Source of the DNA: JAYPHU01 sp038127535
GTDB lineage: Bacteria > Pseudomonadota > Alphaproteobacteria > Rhodospirillales > UBA2165
Direction: 5' to 3'
DNA: 64,000 bases
Assembly: GCA_038127535.1 (NCBI GenBank)
Contig: JAYPHU010000016.1
Span: 1 to 64,000, forward strand
The notes beneath the pieces are model-generated. The model saw only the letters and a program-made list of their open reading frames with translations, ran no database searches and had not been told where the DNA came from. Made by a program: the position numbers and the translations under genes. Positions 35,916-44,291 of the stretch are shown here, one piece after another. How positions within the stretch are numbered: the first letter of the stretch is position 1; the number at the start of each line of letters is the position of its first letter.

Positions 35916-36431
35916 ATGGACATCAAAGACCATATTCGTAGCATTCCCGATTTTCCGAAACCCGGAATCCTGTTCTATGACATTTCCACGCTCTGCGCTC
36001 ATCCGGACGCCTGGCAGGTTACTATGGGGCGACTGGCCAAGATTATCAGCCGGCATCAGCCGGACGTGCTGGCCGGGATCGAGTCTCGGGGCTTCCTGGT
36101 AGCCGCGCCGCTGGCGCTGAAACTGGGGCTGGGATTCATCATGGCGCGCAAACAGGGTAAGCTCCCCGGTGAGACGGTCGCCCACGAGTACGATCTGGAG
36201 TACGGCACGGACACAATCGAAATTCAGGCCGACGCCATTGAGCCGGGTCAACGAGTGGTCATTTTGGATGACCTTTTGGCCACCGGCGGCACTTTAAACG
36301 CGGCTGTGGAACTGTTCAAAAAAGTCGGTGCCGAAGTCGTCGGCAGCGCCTGCATCGTGGAACTGGGCTTCCTGAATGGCCGGGACAAACTTGATATCCC
36401 GTGCGACACGCTGGTCACCTACGACGAATAG
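35916..36431 (+). CDS. apt: Adenine phosphoribosyltransferase
   Basis: A 171-residue purine salvage enzyme converting adenine and PRPP to AMP in the cytoplasm. The PRPP-binding motif is VVILDDLLATGGTLNAAVE near residue 110, and the N-terminus IRSIPDFPKPGILFYDIST is the standard Apt opening, with GIESRGFLVAAPLAL following. The length is as expected. It lies upstream of the MetE/UROD-like gene with 30 bases between them. Confidence 0.96.
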   Translation: MDIKDHIRSIPDFPKPGILFYDISTLCAHPDAWQVTMGRLAKIISRHQPDVLAGIESRGFLVAAPLALKLGLGFIMARKQGKLPGETVAHEYDLEYGTDTIEIQADAIEPGQRVVILDDLLATGGTLNAAVELFKKVGAEVVGSACIVELGFLNGRDKLDIPCDTLVTYDE

Positions 36432-36461
36432 GCGCCCACAAAATAGAGAGAGGAGATCACC

Positions 36462-37517
36462 ATGGCTAACGCACCATCCGGACCGAAAGTCCACCTCGTC
36501 GGTAGCGTGCCCTTGAACACGGCGGAAGAAGTCTTCACCCAGGTGAGCGCCGCCGTGGGCGATCATTTTTGCCGCCTCCCCGATGGCGAGACCGGCAGCC
36601 GCAAAGGCTGGATCGCGCAAATACAGCGCCGCCTCGCCGATCATCCTAATATGGAGCCTGACGATTCCATCCCGCCGTTCCAGTTCAAGCAGTGGGACGG
36701 CAAGGTTGTCCGTGAATATCAGCTGATCCGCCTCACCGACGGCACGGACGCGGATAGTGTCACATTCGACGCCGGATACGCCGACGACGCCATCGCCTCC
36801 TATGCCGAGTTTGAAAAGATGCAGGCCGCCGGGAAAATTCCGGCAGGTGTGCGGTTCCAGGTGAGCCTGCCCAGCCCCCTGGCGCCGACCTATAACTATT
36901 GCTCACCGGCGCACCGGCTGAATTTCCTTCGCATATTCGAAAAATCCCTGCTCGCCGATCTGGACCGGATCGCCGCCGCCATTCCTCACGAGAAATTGGC
37001 GATCCAATGGGACATTTGCCAGGAGGTCCTGGTCTTCGAGGATTATTATCTCGCCCGGCCCGATGACTACAAACAAGAGGCCTTCGAGCAGTTCGGCCGC
37101 ATCGGCGATGCCGTGCCGGCGGATATCGAGGTCGGCTACCATCTTTGCTACGGCAGCCCCATGGACGAGCATGTGATCCAGCCGAAAGACGCGGCGATCC
37201 TGGCGGAGCTTACTCAGGGCATCGTCGATCACGTCAAACGCCCGGTGCAGTTCATCCATATCCCGGTGCCGAAGGACCGGACCGACGACGCCTACTACCA
37301 GCCGTTGGAAGCGTTAAACCTGCCGGCGGCGACCGATTTCTATCTGGGCTTGGTGCACGACGGGGATGATGACGGCAACCGGACGCGGCTGGGGCTTGCC
37401 CAAGCCCATTGCCGGGTCGACGGCGTGGCGACGGAATGCGGCTGGGGCCGGGGGGCGCCGGAACGGGTGCCGGGTATTCTTTCGGCCCATGCCAACACCA
37501 TCGGCTATTTCAGCTAG
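36462..37517 (+). CDS. Uncharacterised TIM-barrel protein related to UROD/MetE
   Basis: A 351-residue protein with an opening VHLVGSVPLNTAEEVF and CRLPDGETGSRKGWIA that resembles the barrel start of cobalamin-independent methionine synthase C-terminal and uroporphyrinogen decarboxylase relatives. DICQEVLVFEDYY and ECGWGRG-type segments (TECGWGRGAPERVPGIL) match the C-terminal zinc-site strand of MetE, where a Cys would bind metal. It is much shorter than MetE, lacks the N-terminal half, and its substrate is unknown. A strong ribosome site (GAGAGGAG) precedes the start. Confidence 0.75.
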   Translation: MANAPSGPKVHLVGSVPLNTAEEVFTQVSAAVGDHFCRLPDGETGSRKGWIAQIQRRLADHPNMEPDDSIPPFQFKQWDGKVVREYQLIRLTDGTDADSVTFDAGYADDAIASYAEFEKMQAAGKIPAGVRFQVSLPSPLAPTYNYCSPAHRLNFLRIFEKSLLADLDRIAAAIPHEKLAIQWDICQEVLVFEDYYLARPDDYKQEAFEQFGRIGDAVPADIEVGYHLCYGSPMDEHVIQPKDAAILAELTQGIVDHVKRPVQFIHIPVPKDRTDDAYYQPLEALNLPAATDFYLGLVHDGDDDGNRTRLGLAQAHCRVDGVATECGWGRGAPERVPGILSAHANTIGYFS

Positions 37518-37526
37518 GCGCTGGCC

Positions 37527-38771
37527 TTAATCGTGATCATGGTGGTGGGCGGACTCGGCATAGTGCCGGCGTAGCAGGTCAATCCCGTAATCGTTGCCGT
37601 TGGGCGTACGGATGATCGTGTGGACGTGGAATTTCTGCGGCTCTTTGTTGGTCAGAAACACACCCGTGTGCAGATCAAACTCGATAAACACCACCGGACT
37701 TTGGATGCGATAGTAAAAGGCGTCCGCTTCGCCGGTGCCGCCGATCCAACAGAAATGGGTGTCGGCCAGATGCCGCTCCACATCTCCCATCTTCGCCGCT
37801 AAAGGCCCGGCGGGGAGAATATTCAGATAGGCTTCGGTTAAATCCAGCAACCGCTGTTGTTCGGCCTTGGACATGTCGGCCGCTTTCAATCCCTCGTAGG
37901 GAACAACCCGATTGTCCTGGTGAGCGCCGCCCATATGCAGGTGATCCGCATAGTGCCACCGGCCTTCTGGCAGATCCCCGCCCATCACGGATTGGTAGAC
38001 AATGGCCCTGTCCCGCTTGTCCGGAGAGAGCCCGCGCATCAGCTCCAGCCCGATCCGCTCTTCATCCTCGAACAGGCTCAGCCCGTTGTTAGGGCCTTGA
38101 TCGGCGAAGGCCGGTTCCGCCCCGAAGAAAGACGGCGTCAGCACCATCTGATCCTTGAAAACAAAACAACTGACGCAGAGATGATGGCCGAACAATTGCC
38201 AGCCCCAGGGCTCTTCCGTTGAGGGGGTGCCGAACAGGCAAAACTTGAAACTCCACTCACCGAGCACGCCGGAATAGCCGATCAGATCGCCCAGGAACCC
38301 ATTGAGCCGCATGACGCCCAACGTGCGCTCATAGCCGATCTCGCTGAGGCTCGCCCGGACCACATTCATGATCTCACCTCGGACGGACTCCCCGTTGCCG
38401 TCCAGCCGCAGCCCATGCTTCTCCAGCATAAGCTCGGTGTTTTGCCACTGCTGCCACATGCCTGAGTCGATGGGGAAATGGCCGATCTTCCGCTGTTCGG
38501 CAGATAGGACCGAGAGGAGTTTACTCGCGGCCTCCGCCATGGCGGCCGTGGGCGCGTTCTCTCCGCGGATGGAATAGAGACCGGGGATCACCTCACCCGT
38601 CGCGGTGATGCCCTTGAACGGGTCGGCCGACAGTTCCTTCCACAGGTTAATCAGCCCTTGCAGACGCGGCCGGTCGATGCGATCGGCCGTATGCGCCTCG
38701 GCGGTCATGCCGGCAGGATATTGGTCCGGCAGGTAGGGCCGGTAGTCGGGGCGGTTCAAGGCATCAGTCAT
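37527..38771 (-). CDS. DUF3500 family protein
   Basis: A 414-residue protein recognisable by the DUF3500 core: EEPWGWQLFGHHLCVSCFVF followed by VLTPSFFGAEPAFADQG. Several histidines and acidic residues are conserved in appearance (GHH, HLHMGGAHQDNR, FCWIGG), which could form a metal site. It has no clear signal peptide and ends in a His-rich tail (AESAHHHDHD). The function of the family is unknown. It is convergent with the UROD/MetE-like gene, ten bases apart. Confidence 0.8.
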   Translation of the reverse strand: MTDALNRPDYRPYLPDQYPAGMTAEAHTADRIDRPRLQGLINLWKELSADPFKGITATGEVIPGLYSIRGENAPTAAMAEAASKLLSVLSAEQRKIGHFPIDSGMWQQWQNTELMLEKHGLRLDGNGESVRGEIMNVVRASLSEIGYERTLGVMRLNGFLGDLIGYSGVLGEWSFKFCLFGTPSTEEPWGWQLFGHHLCVSCFVFKDQMVLTPSFFGAEPAFADQGPNNGLSLFEDEERIGLELMRGLSPDKRDRAIVYQSVMGGDLPEGRWHYADHLHMGGAHQDNRVVPYEGLKAADMSKAEQQRLLDLTEAYLNILPAGPLAAKMGDVERHLADTHFCWIGGTGEADAFYYRIQSPVVFIEFDLHTGVFLTNKEPQKFHVHTIIRTPNGNDYGIDLLRRHYAESAHHHDHD

Positions 38772-38801
38772 TTGAAAGGCAGCATATCCCGGCAGTGGCG
38801 C

Positions 38802-39150
38802 TTAGTCGATCCAGCCGAACCGGGATTTCACCCCATCGGGAATCGCGGTGCCGGCCCTCGCTTTCTGCTCGTCCGACAAGGCGGAAACCCATTCATCTGT
38901 CTGACCGCTGCGGAAATTCGCCGTCTCCCGCCGCGTAGCTTCGTCCAGATGGGGATGGGAGAGGGCCGCCGGATCAATCCCCCAATGATTCAAGAGCCGC
39001 TCAAAGAACGCGCCTTCATCCATCTTTATATCGTCAAAGGTGGTGAATAAAAGTCCCGGCAGATGGTCTTCAGCGGCGAGCCAGCCGTCGATCCAGCTCA
39101 CCAGTTTCGGCAAATGATGATTCAGGCACCAATCGGCTCTCTCTTCCGGT
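38802..39150 (-). pseudogene. C-terminal fragment of a sulfotransferase
   Basis: About 115 residues (KPEERADWCLNHHLPKLVSW ... SRFGWID) resemble the C-terminal third of a sulfotransferase, including a region like GLLFTTFDDIKMDEGAFFERLL and the PHLDEATRRETANFRSGQTDEW tail that contacts PAPS in relatives. The P-loop half is missing. An ATG at 39164 opens the frame, but similarity stops near 39150, exactly where a pcm fragment begins on the other strand, so this is a truncated remnant. Confidence 0.72.
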
Positions 39151-39534
39151 TTTGACAAGACCATCTCTCAGCCGTTCATCACGGCGCTCATGACCGATGC
39201 GCTGGACGTCGGTGAAGAACACACGGTGTTGGAAATCGGCACCGGGCTCGGCTACCACACCGCGATTCTTAGCCGGCTCGGCAACGGCTACAACGGCTGG
39301 CCGGAACATGCCCCCTATGACCGGATTATTGTCGCCGCCGCGTCCGAGCTGGTGCCCCCGGCGCTGATTAAACAGTTGAAGCCCGGCGGCAAAATGGTCA
39401 TCCCGGCCGGCCTCGATGACGCGCAGCAACCTCTCGTGGTCGAAAAAGACGCGGCCGGCAAAACCAAAACCCGTGATATCCTGGCCGTCCGCTTCGCCCT
39501 GCTGGAAGGCGTCGAGGACCACAAAAGCATCTAG
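39151..39534 (+). pseudogene. pcm: Remnant of protein-L-isoaspartate O-methyltransferase (pcm), N-terminus and middle deleted
   Basis: From about 39151 the plus frame reads FDKTISQPFITALM, then VLEIGTGLGYHTAILSRLG, which is SAM motif I of PCMT, and then jumps directly to NGYNGWPEHAPYDRIIVAAA and LIKQLKPGGKMVIPAGL. In intact enzymes 35 to 40 residues (including motif II) separate these parts, and about 60-70 residues precede the TISQP motif. So the gene has lost its start and an in-frame internal segment. An ATG at 39190 opens the remaining frame, but the product could hardly bind SAM. It lies 15 bases before the DUF2461 gene. Confidence 0.75.
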
Positions 39535-39549
39535 AGAGGATTGCAACCC

Positions 39550-40245
39550 GTGCCCACTTCCTTCCCCGGATTTTCCAAGGACTTCTTCAAGTTTTTCGAA
39601 GAGCTCGCCCAAAACAACGACCGCACCTGGTTCGAGGCCAACAAGCCCCGCTTCCAGGATGTGGTGCAGGGCGAGATGATCGAATTCATCACCGCCATGG
39701 CGCTCCGGCTGGAAAAAATCTCCCCCTACTACGTGGTCAATCCGAAACGCAACGGCGGCTCCATGTTCCGGATTTACCGGGACGTGCGGTTTTCCAAGGA
39801 CAAGCGGCCCTATAAGGAGCACGCGGCGTGCCAATTCCGCCACAGCGCCGGCCGCGACGCCCATGCGCCGGGGTTCTACGTGCATCTGGAGCCCGGCAAG
39901 GTGATCTTCGGCGGCGGCATCTGGAAGCCGCCGAGCGACAAGCTGGCGCTGATCCGCCGCAAGATCGCCACGGACCCGGCGGCCTGGAAGAAAGTCATCG
40001 GCAACAAACGGCTAAGAGATACATTCGGCGGTGTCGCCGGCGATGCGTTGAAACGCCCGCCCAAGGGCTTCGACGCCGAGACGCCAAACATTGATGACAT
40101 CAAGCGCATCAGCTTCTTCGCCATGCGCCACGAAAAGGCGTCCCTGGCGCGCTCCAAGGATTTCGTGAACGAGGTGGAAAAAACCTTCAAAGCCGCGGCA
40201 CCGTTGATGAAGTTCATCACCGGCGCCCTGGATGTGGATTTTTAG
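39550..40245 (+). CDS. DUF2461 / TIGR02453 family protein
   Basis: A 231-residue DUF2461 protein. Diagnostic stretches are FEELAQNNDRTWFEANKPRF, GSMFRIYRDVRFSKDKRPYK and GFYVHLEPGKVIFGGGIWKP. The family is widespread and of unknown function. I place the start at a GTG (39550), nine bases after AGAGGA. A TTG at 39541 is in frame but directly abuts that site. It lies downstream of the pcm remnant, and is convergent with the Nudix gene. Confidence 0.88.
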   Translation: MPTSFPGFSKDFFKFFEELAQNNDRTWFEANKPRFQDVVQGEMIEFITAMALRLEKISPYYVVNPKRNGGSMFRIYRDVRFSKDKRPYKEHAACQFRHSAGRDAHAPGFYVHLEPGKVIFGGGIWKPPSDKLALIRRKIATDPAAWKKVIGNKRLRDTFGGVAGDALKRPPKGFDAETPNIDDIKRISFFAMRHEKASLARSKDFVNEVEKTFKAAAPLMKFITGALDVDF

Positions 40246-40250
40246 CCCCA

Positions 40251-40676
40251 TTACTTCGGGTTCTTCGAGGCAAAGTGTTCGATAAGCGAGCGCAGTTCTT
40301 CATTGGCCACCCGCGAAAGGGCGTCTTCAAGGGGCATTAATTCCCGCCGGCGTGTGTTTCGCTCGGGGTAGTCGTCAAACATATTGACAATTTTCATCGG
40401 GTAGACATGCACCCGGCACCAGCGGCCACCTTTCTCCGCACTCTTTTGATACCTGTAGCTGCCAAGGCTGAGAAATTTCATAGTGCCGATGATCCCGGCC
40501 TCTTCGAACGCTTCCAGTTCGGCGGATTCCCGGGCGGAGAATTTCGGCTCCACATAACCTTTGGGGATGATCCAGCTCCGGGTCGTCTGGGACGTGATCA
40601 GGAGAATCCAAAGCCGATTCTCGATTATCTTGTACGGCAGCACACCGGACTGTTTGTCGAAGGATAAGGGGATCAT
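40251..40676 (-). CDS. Nudix hydrolase
   Basis: A 141-residue Nudix protein. The Nudix box lies at residues 40-62: GYVEPKFSARESAELEAFEEAGI. The expected RE of the box is LE here (Leu54-Glu55), while the catalytic EExG glutamates are kept. The pattern SWIIPKGYVEP and the preceding ILLITSQTTR suggest a member of the diphosphoinositol-polyphosphate/diadenosine hydrolase-like group, but the substrate is not evident. Confidence 0.83.
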   Translation of the reverse strand: MIPLSFDKQSGVLPYKIIENRLWILLITSQTTRSWIIPKGYVEPKFSARESAELEAFEEAGIIGTMKFLSLGSYRYQKSAEKGGRWCRVHVYPMKIVNMFDDYPERNTRRRELMPLEDALSRVANEELRSLIEHFASKNPK

Positions 40677-40906
40677 GGACGTGACGGCAATCTAGGCTAT
40701 TGAATTCATTATCTTATTGACGAACTTCTCAGGCAAATCTCTGCGATTACCACAGCCCGCGGACGGCAGTTTTGAAGTCCCCAATATATCTGTAATAAAG
40801 GGTCACAGATCAAACGTTTCTCGGTGGCGTTTCTCATCAGCGGAAAACGATCACACCAGACTTGGTCCGGCACCTGGAGCACCGGCAACCGGCAGAGGGG
40901 AAAACC

Positions 40907-42400
40907 GTGGTAGCGGGAAAATCCAAGACAACAGTCGACAAAGACCTCAAACGCATCGTCCAGCTTGAAAAGGCAACCAACCGGATCGGCCAGCGAAATC
41001 TCAATTTGGGTTTCGGGCTTTTGTTCCTGGTCGGCGTCTGGATATTCACCTTCTTCCAGGCGGAGACCCAGGACAATTATGTGATCCTGTCGATCGCGGC
41101 GATTGTCGGTGGCTACATGGCCATGAATATCGGGGCTAACGACGTCGCCAATAATGTCGGGCCCGCCGTCGGCTCCAAGGCGCTGACCATTGTCGGTGCG
41201 CTGATTATTGCCGCCATCTTCGAGGCCCTGGGGGCCTTGATCGCCGGCGGCGACGTGGTCACGACCATCTCCAAAAGCATTATCTCACCGGAATCGTTCA
41301 ATGATCCGGCGCTATTCGTCTGGGCGATGTTGTCGGCCCTGCTTGCCGCCGCGCTCTGGGTCAACCTGGCCACCTATTTAGGCGCGCCGGTTTCCACCAC
41401 CCACTCCATCGTCGGCGGGGTGATGGGGGCCGGCATCGCTGCGGCCGGATTCGCCACGGTGAATTGGCCGGTGATGGCGGCGATTGCCGCCAGTTGGGTG
41501 ATCTCGCCGGTGTTGGGCGGGCTGATCGCGGCAGGCTTCCTAGCGTTCGTGAAATTTTTCGTCCTATACCAAGACGACAAGATTGCGGCAGCCCGGCGCT
41601 GGGTGCCGATCCTGGTCGCCATCATGGCCTGCGCCTTCTCGGTCTATCTGGTGATGAAGGGCTTCAAGCGCATCTGGAAGCCGGATACCACGATGATCGT
41701 CATCATCGGGGTCGCGGCATTCGTGATAACTTACGGCCTGGTCTTTACCCGCGTGGCCAAAGCCGCCGTGGGCATGGAAAATCGCCGCAAGTCCGTCGGT
41801 CAGCTGTTCACCATTCCTCTCATTTGCGCGGCGGCCCTGTTGTCCTTTGCCCATGGCTCCAATGATGTCGCCAATGCAGTCGGGCCGCTGGCCGCCATCG
41901 TGAGTGTGCTCTCCGGCGGGGCGGTGTCGGCCAAGGTCGCGCTACCGCTCTGGGTGCTGGCCATCGGCGCCATCGGCATCTCCATCGGACTCCTGCTGTT
42001 CGGGCCGAAGATTATCGAGATCGTCGGCGAGAAGATCACCAAGCTCGACCGGGTGCGCGCCTTCTGCGTCGCCCTGTCCGCCTCCATCACCGTTATTATC
42101 GCGTCCACACTGGGCCTGCCGGTCAGCTCCACGCACATCGCCGTCGGCGCGGTGTTCGGCGTCGGCTTCCTGCGGGAGTTCGTCTCCAACCGTTTGGCCC
42201 ATATCCCGGCGACCACCGCTGCCGGCCTTGAGACACCGCCGAGCGAAGGGGACATTCAAAAGCGGCTGGTAAAGGCGCGGCACCGCAAACTGGTCCGCCG
42301 GCGGCACTTGATGAACATTGCCGCCGCCTGGATTATCACCGTGCCGGCCTCGGCGATCATCGCCGCCGTGCTGCTGATGATCATTGTCAACGTGCAGTAG
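40907..42400 (+). CDS. pit: PiT-family inorganic phosphate transporter
   Basis: A 497-residue integral membrane permease of the PiT family, which imports phosphate (often as a metal-phosphate complex) driven by H+ or Na+. Both signature repeats are present: GANDVANNVGPAVGSKAL near residue 80 and GSNDVANAVGPLAAIVSVL near residue 320, with STTHSIVGG and SSTHIAVG repeated alongside. It has about ten to twelve transmembrane segments. The start is a GTG at 40907 with AGAGGGG six bases upstream; a TTG at 40862 would be too far upstream. Confidence 0.93.
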   Translation: MVAGKSKTTVDKDLKRIVQLEKATNRIGQRNLNLGFGLLFLVGVWIFTFFQAETQDNYVILSIAAIVGGYMAMNIGANDVANNVGPAVGSKALTIVGALIIAAIFEALGALIAGGDVVTTISKSIISPESFNDPALFVWAMLSALLAAALWVNLATYLGAPVSTTHSIVGGVMGAGIAAAGFATVNWPVMAAIAASWVISPVLGGLIAAGFLAFVKFFVLYQDDKIAAARRWVPILVAIMACAFSVYLVMKGFKRIWKPDTTMIVIIGVAAFVITYGLVFTRVAKAAVGMENRRKSVGQLFTIPLICAAALLSFAHGSNDVANAVGPLAAIVSVLSGGAVSAKVALPLWVLAIGAIGISIGLLLFGPKIIEIVGEKITKLDRVRAFCVALSASITVIIASTLGLPVSSTHIAVGAVFGVGFLREFVSNRLAHIPATTAAGLETPPSEGDIQKRLVKARHRKLVRRRHLMNIAAAWIITVPASAIIAAVLLMIIVNVQ

Positions 42401-42406
42401 CGAGTT

Positions 42407-43441
42407 TTACGGACAATGCCGGGCGGCATTGAGCGCCGCTTCCAGCGCGTCCCAATCAGTGTCCACCGTATCAGCGACAATCACCTCAAGACGGTTGTCA
42501 CGGCGGTAGGCGATTTCCTTCACGGTGATCTCGTTACCCACCCGGTCGGCCAGCAGCCACCCATCGGTCGTATGAAACACGCCCTTGAGGCGCTCCACCG
42601 CCGCCCCCTTGGGAAAGCCGATTAAGCCCGGCGGGCCCAAGAGGTCCAAAAGCGCGTCCCGGTCGAAAACTTCGGCGCCGGAGAAAATCCAGCCGCTGCC
42701 CTGATAGCCCGCGCCGGAGTTCTCCAGCCGCACAGGCTTACCCTGTTGAGGCATTGGGACGGTCTGCGGCGCGGAACTCGAATGATCATGATGATGAGCA
42801 TCGGGGAACAAGGGAGCGCGGGATTCGGCAGGGTTTAGATCCAGCAGCGCCAAATCCAAATCCCCGTGCCGGGATTCAGTGATCCGTAGCTTCGGCGGGA
42901 ACAAAAACCCGGCCCACTCGTGAAACCGGGCTAATTCCTCTTCGCTGGCCAGATCGGCCTTCGCGGCCACCAGCACATCGGCCAGATGAATTTGGTCTTG
43001 GTACACCTGAGCGGCCTCCAAACGCAGATCGCCCACGTGGCGCGGGTCCACCAGACAAATGACAGAGCGCAGGGACACCGCCCCGGACAATTCCTCGTTG
43101 CGCAACTGATCCAGGATACCCGCCGGATGGCCGATGCCCGTGGGCTCGATGATCAGCCGGTCCGGCCGGGCCCGGCGCAGGATATCCACTACGGCGACCT
43201 TCAGCGGCACGTTCATCATGCAACACAGACACCCGCCAGGGATTTCCTTGATAGCAACGGTCTCGTCCTCTGCAGGGAGGGCGGTCTGATCCAACGCCAC
43301 TTCGCCGAACTCGTTGATCAGGATTGCCCATTTTTCGCCGGCCGGCTTGCGCGCTAGCATGGAGGTGATCGCCGTGGTTTTGCCGGTGCCGAAGAACCCG
43401 GTGAACAGCGTCGTTGGCACATGTTCGATCCGATCAGCCAC
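42407..43441 (-). CDS. CobW/COG0523 family GTPase, metallochaperone-like
   Basis: A 344-residue G3E GTPase. Walker A is GFFGTGKTT at residues 15-23, and the metal-binding CxCC reads CLCC at 71-74. A His-rich loop (HHHDHSS) lies near residue 220 and a CobW C-terminal domain follows. COG0523 proteins deliver zinc, cobalt or iron to client enzymes using GTP. It is the last gene of a minus-strand run, three bases after the preceding gene. Nothing nearby identifies its metal; it differs from the cobalamin-cluster paralogue at 58704. Confidence 0.9.
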   Translation of the reverse strand: MADRIEHVPTTLFTGFFGTGKTTAITSMLARKPAGEKWAILINEFGEVALDQTALPAEDETVAIKEIPGGCLCCMMNVPLKVAVVDILRRARPDRLIIEPTGIGHPAGILDQLRNEELSGAVSLRSVICLVDPRHVGDLRLEAAQVYQDQIHLADVLVAAKADLASEEELARFHEWAGFLFPPKLRITESRHGDLDLALLDLNPAESRAPLFPDAHHHDHSSSAPQTVPMPQQGKPVRLENSGAGYQGSGWIFSGAEVFDRDALLDLLGPPGLIGFPKGAAVERLKGVFHTTDGWLLADRVGNEITVKEIAYRRDNRLEVIVADTVDTDWDALEAALNAARHCP

Positions 43442-43444
43442 CGC

Positions 43445-44284
43445 TCAGCCCTTGCCCATCAGCCGCAGCGACAATTCCCGCACGATATAGTGGGCGACGG
43501 CCTCCTCACTGCATCTCTCCAGCCACCAGGCTTGGCACACCTGGCCCAATTCTTCCAATCGCGCCGGATCGGCCAGAAAACCCTCAACGATGGGGCCGGC
43601 CTCATTCCAGTCATCCACTTCAATCACCGGCCAGCCCTCGGTGAACCAAGCCAGCAACTGCCGTTCCGCAATCACCGCGCAACCCGCCCGCATGGCCTCA
43701 TAAGTGCGGAAAGTCTCATGGCTGACGCCCCTGGGCGACAGCGCAATCTTGGTGTCCGCCAGCCGCACCGCATAGACTTCGGGGGCTAAGCCTTCGCGAA
43801 ACGCCGGAGCCTGCTCGATCTCGGCATTCAGATTATTTCGGTCCTCAAGCCAGGCGTTCATGGCGGTGAAGAAAGGCTCCCGGAATTCCGGCCGGCCGAT
43901 GAAAAACACATCCAGCGAACGGTCATTCATCGGTTTGGCGGCGACCACCGGCACATCCTTGTTGCACCCCAGCGGAATGACCCGAAGGTTATCCGGCATG
44001 GGATCAAACGGCCGGTAGTTCTTGAACACCATGAACGCATCGCCCGTATAGGCAGGAATTTCATGGCCTTCGTCGCTGGTCTGCAGCACCACAACCCGCT
44101 CCGCATGGCTGATCGGCAGCGTGTCGCCGACGGACGTCACCACGAAGATAAACCGGTCGGCCAGGCCGAGCCCGGTCAGGAAGCGATCGGTGTGCAGCAG
44201 TACTTGCTCCAGATGGTCCCACTCACACCAATTGTCGGGAAGCTCCCAGACGACGTTCAGGTTGGGAAAACGTACCGGAGACAC
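43445..44284 (-). CDS. Glycosyltransferase-like protein (exostosin/GT1-type C-terminal domain)
   Basis: A 279-residue protein that ends in a GT-B-type donor domain: SLDVFFIGRPEFREPFF, then KIALSPRGVSHETFRTYEAMRAGCAVIAER, the pattern (P-x-G-x-x-S/T-x-R-x-Y-E-A) of exostosin-like and other glycosyltransferases. Its own N-terminal half is short. It starts seven bases after the CoA-transferase stop and is followed by the CobW gene. I infer a role in a surface glycan, together with the plus-strand genes from 48542; the sugar is unknown. Confidence 0.7.
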   Translation of the reverse strand: MSPVRFPNLNVVWELPDNWCEWDHLEQVLLHTDRFLTGLGLADRFIFVVTSVGDTLPISHAERVVVLQTSDEGHEIPAYTGDAFMVFKNYRPFDPMPDNLRVIPLGCNKDVPVVAAKPMNDRSLDVFFIGRPEFREPFFTAMNAWLEDRNNLNAEIEQAPAFREGLAPEVYAVRLADTKIALSPRGVSHETFRTYEAMRAGCAVIAERQLLAWFTEGWPVIEVDDWNEAGPIVEGFLADPARLEELGQVCQAWWLERCSEEAVAHYIVRELSLRLMGKG

Positions 44285-44291
44285 ACAGTCC

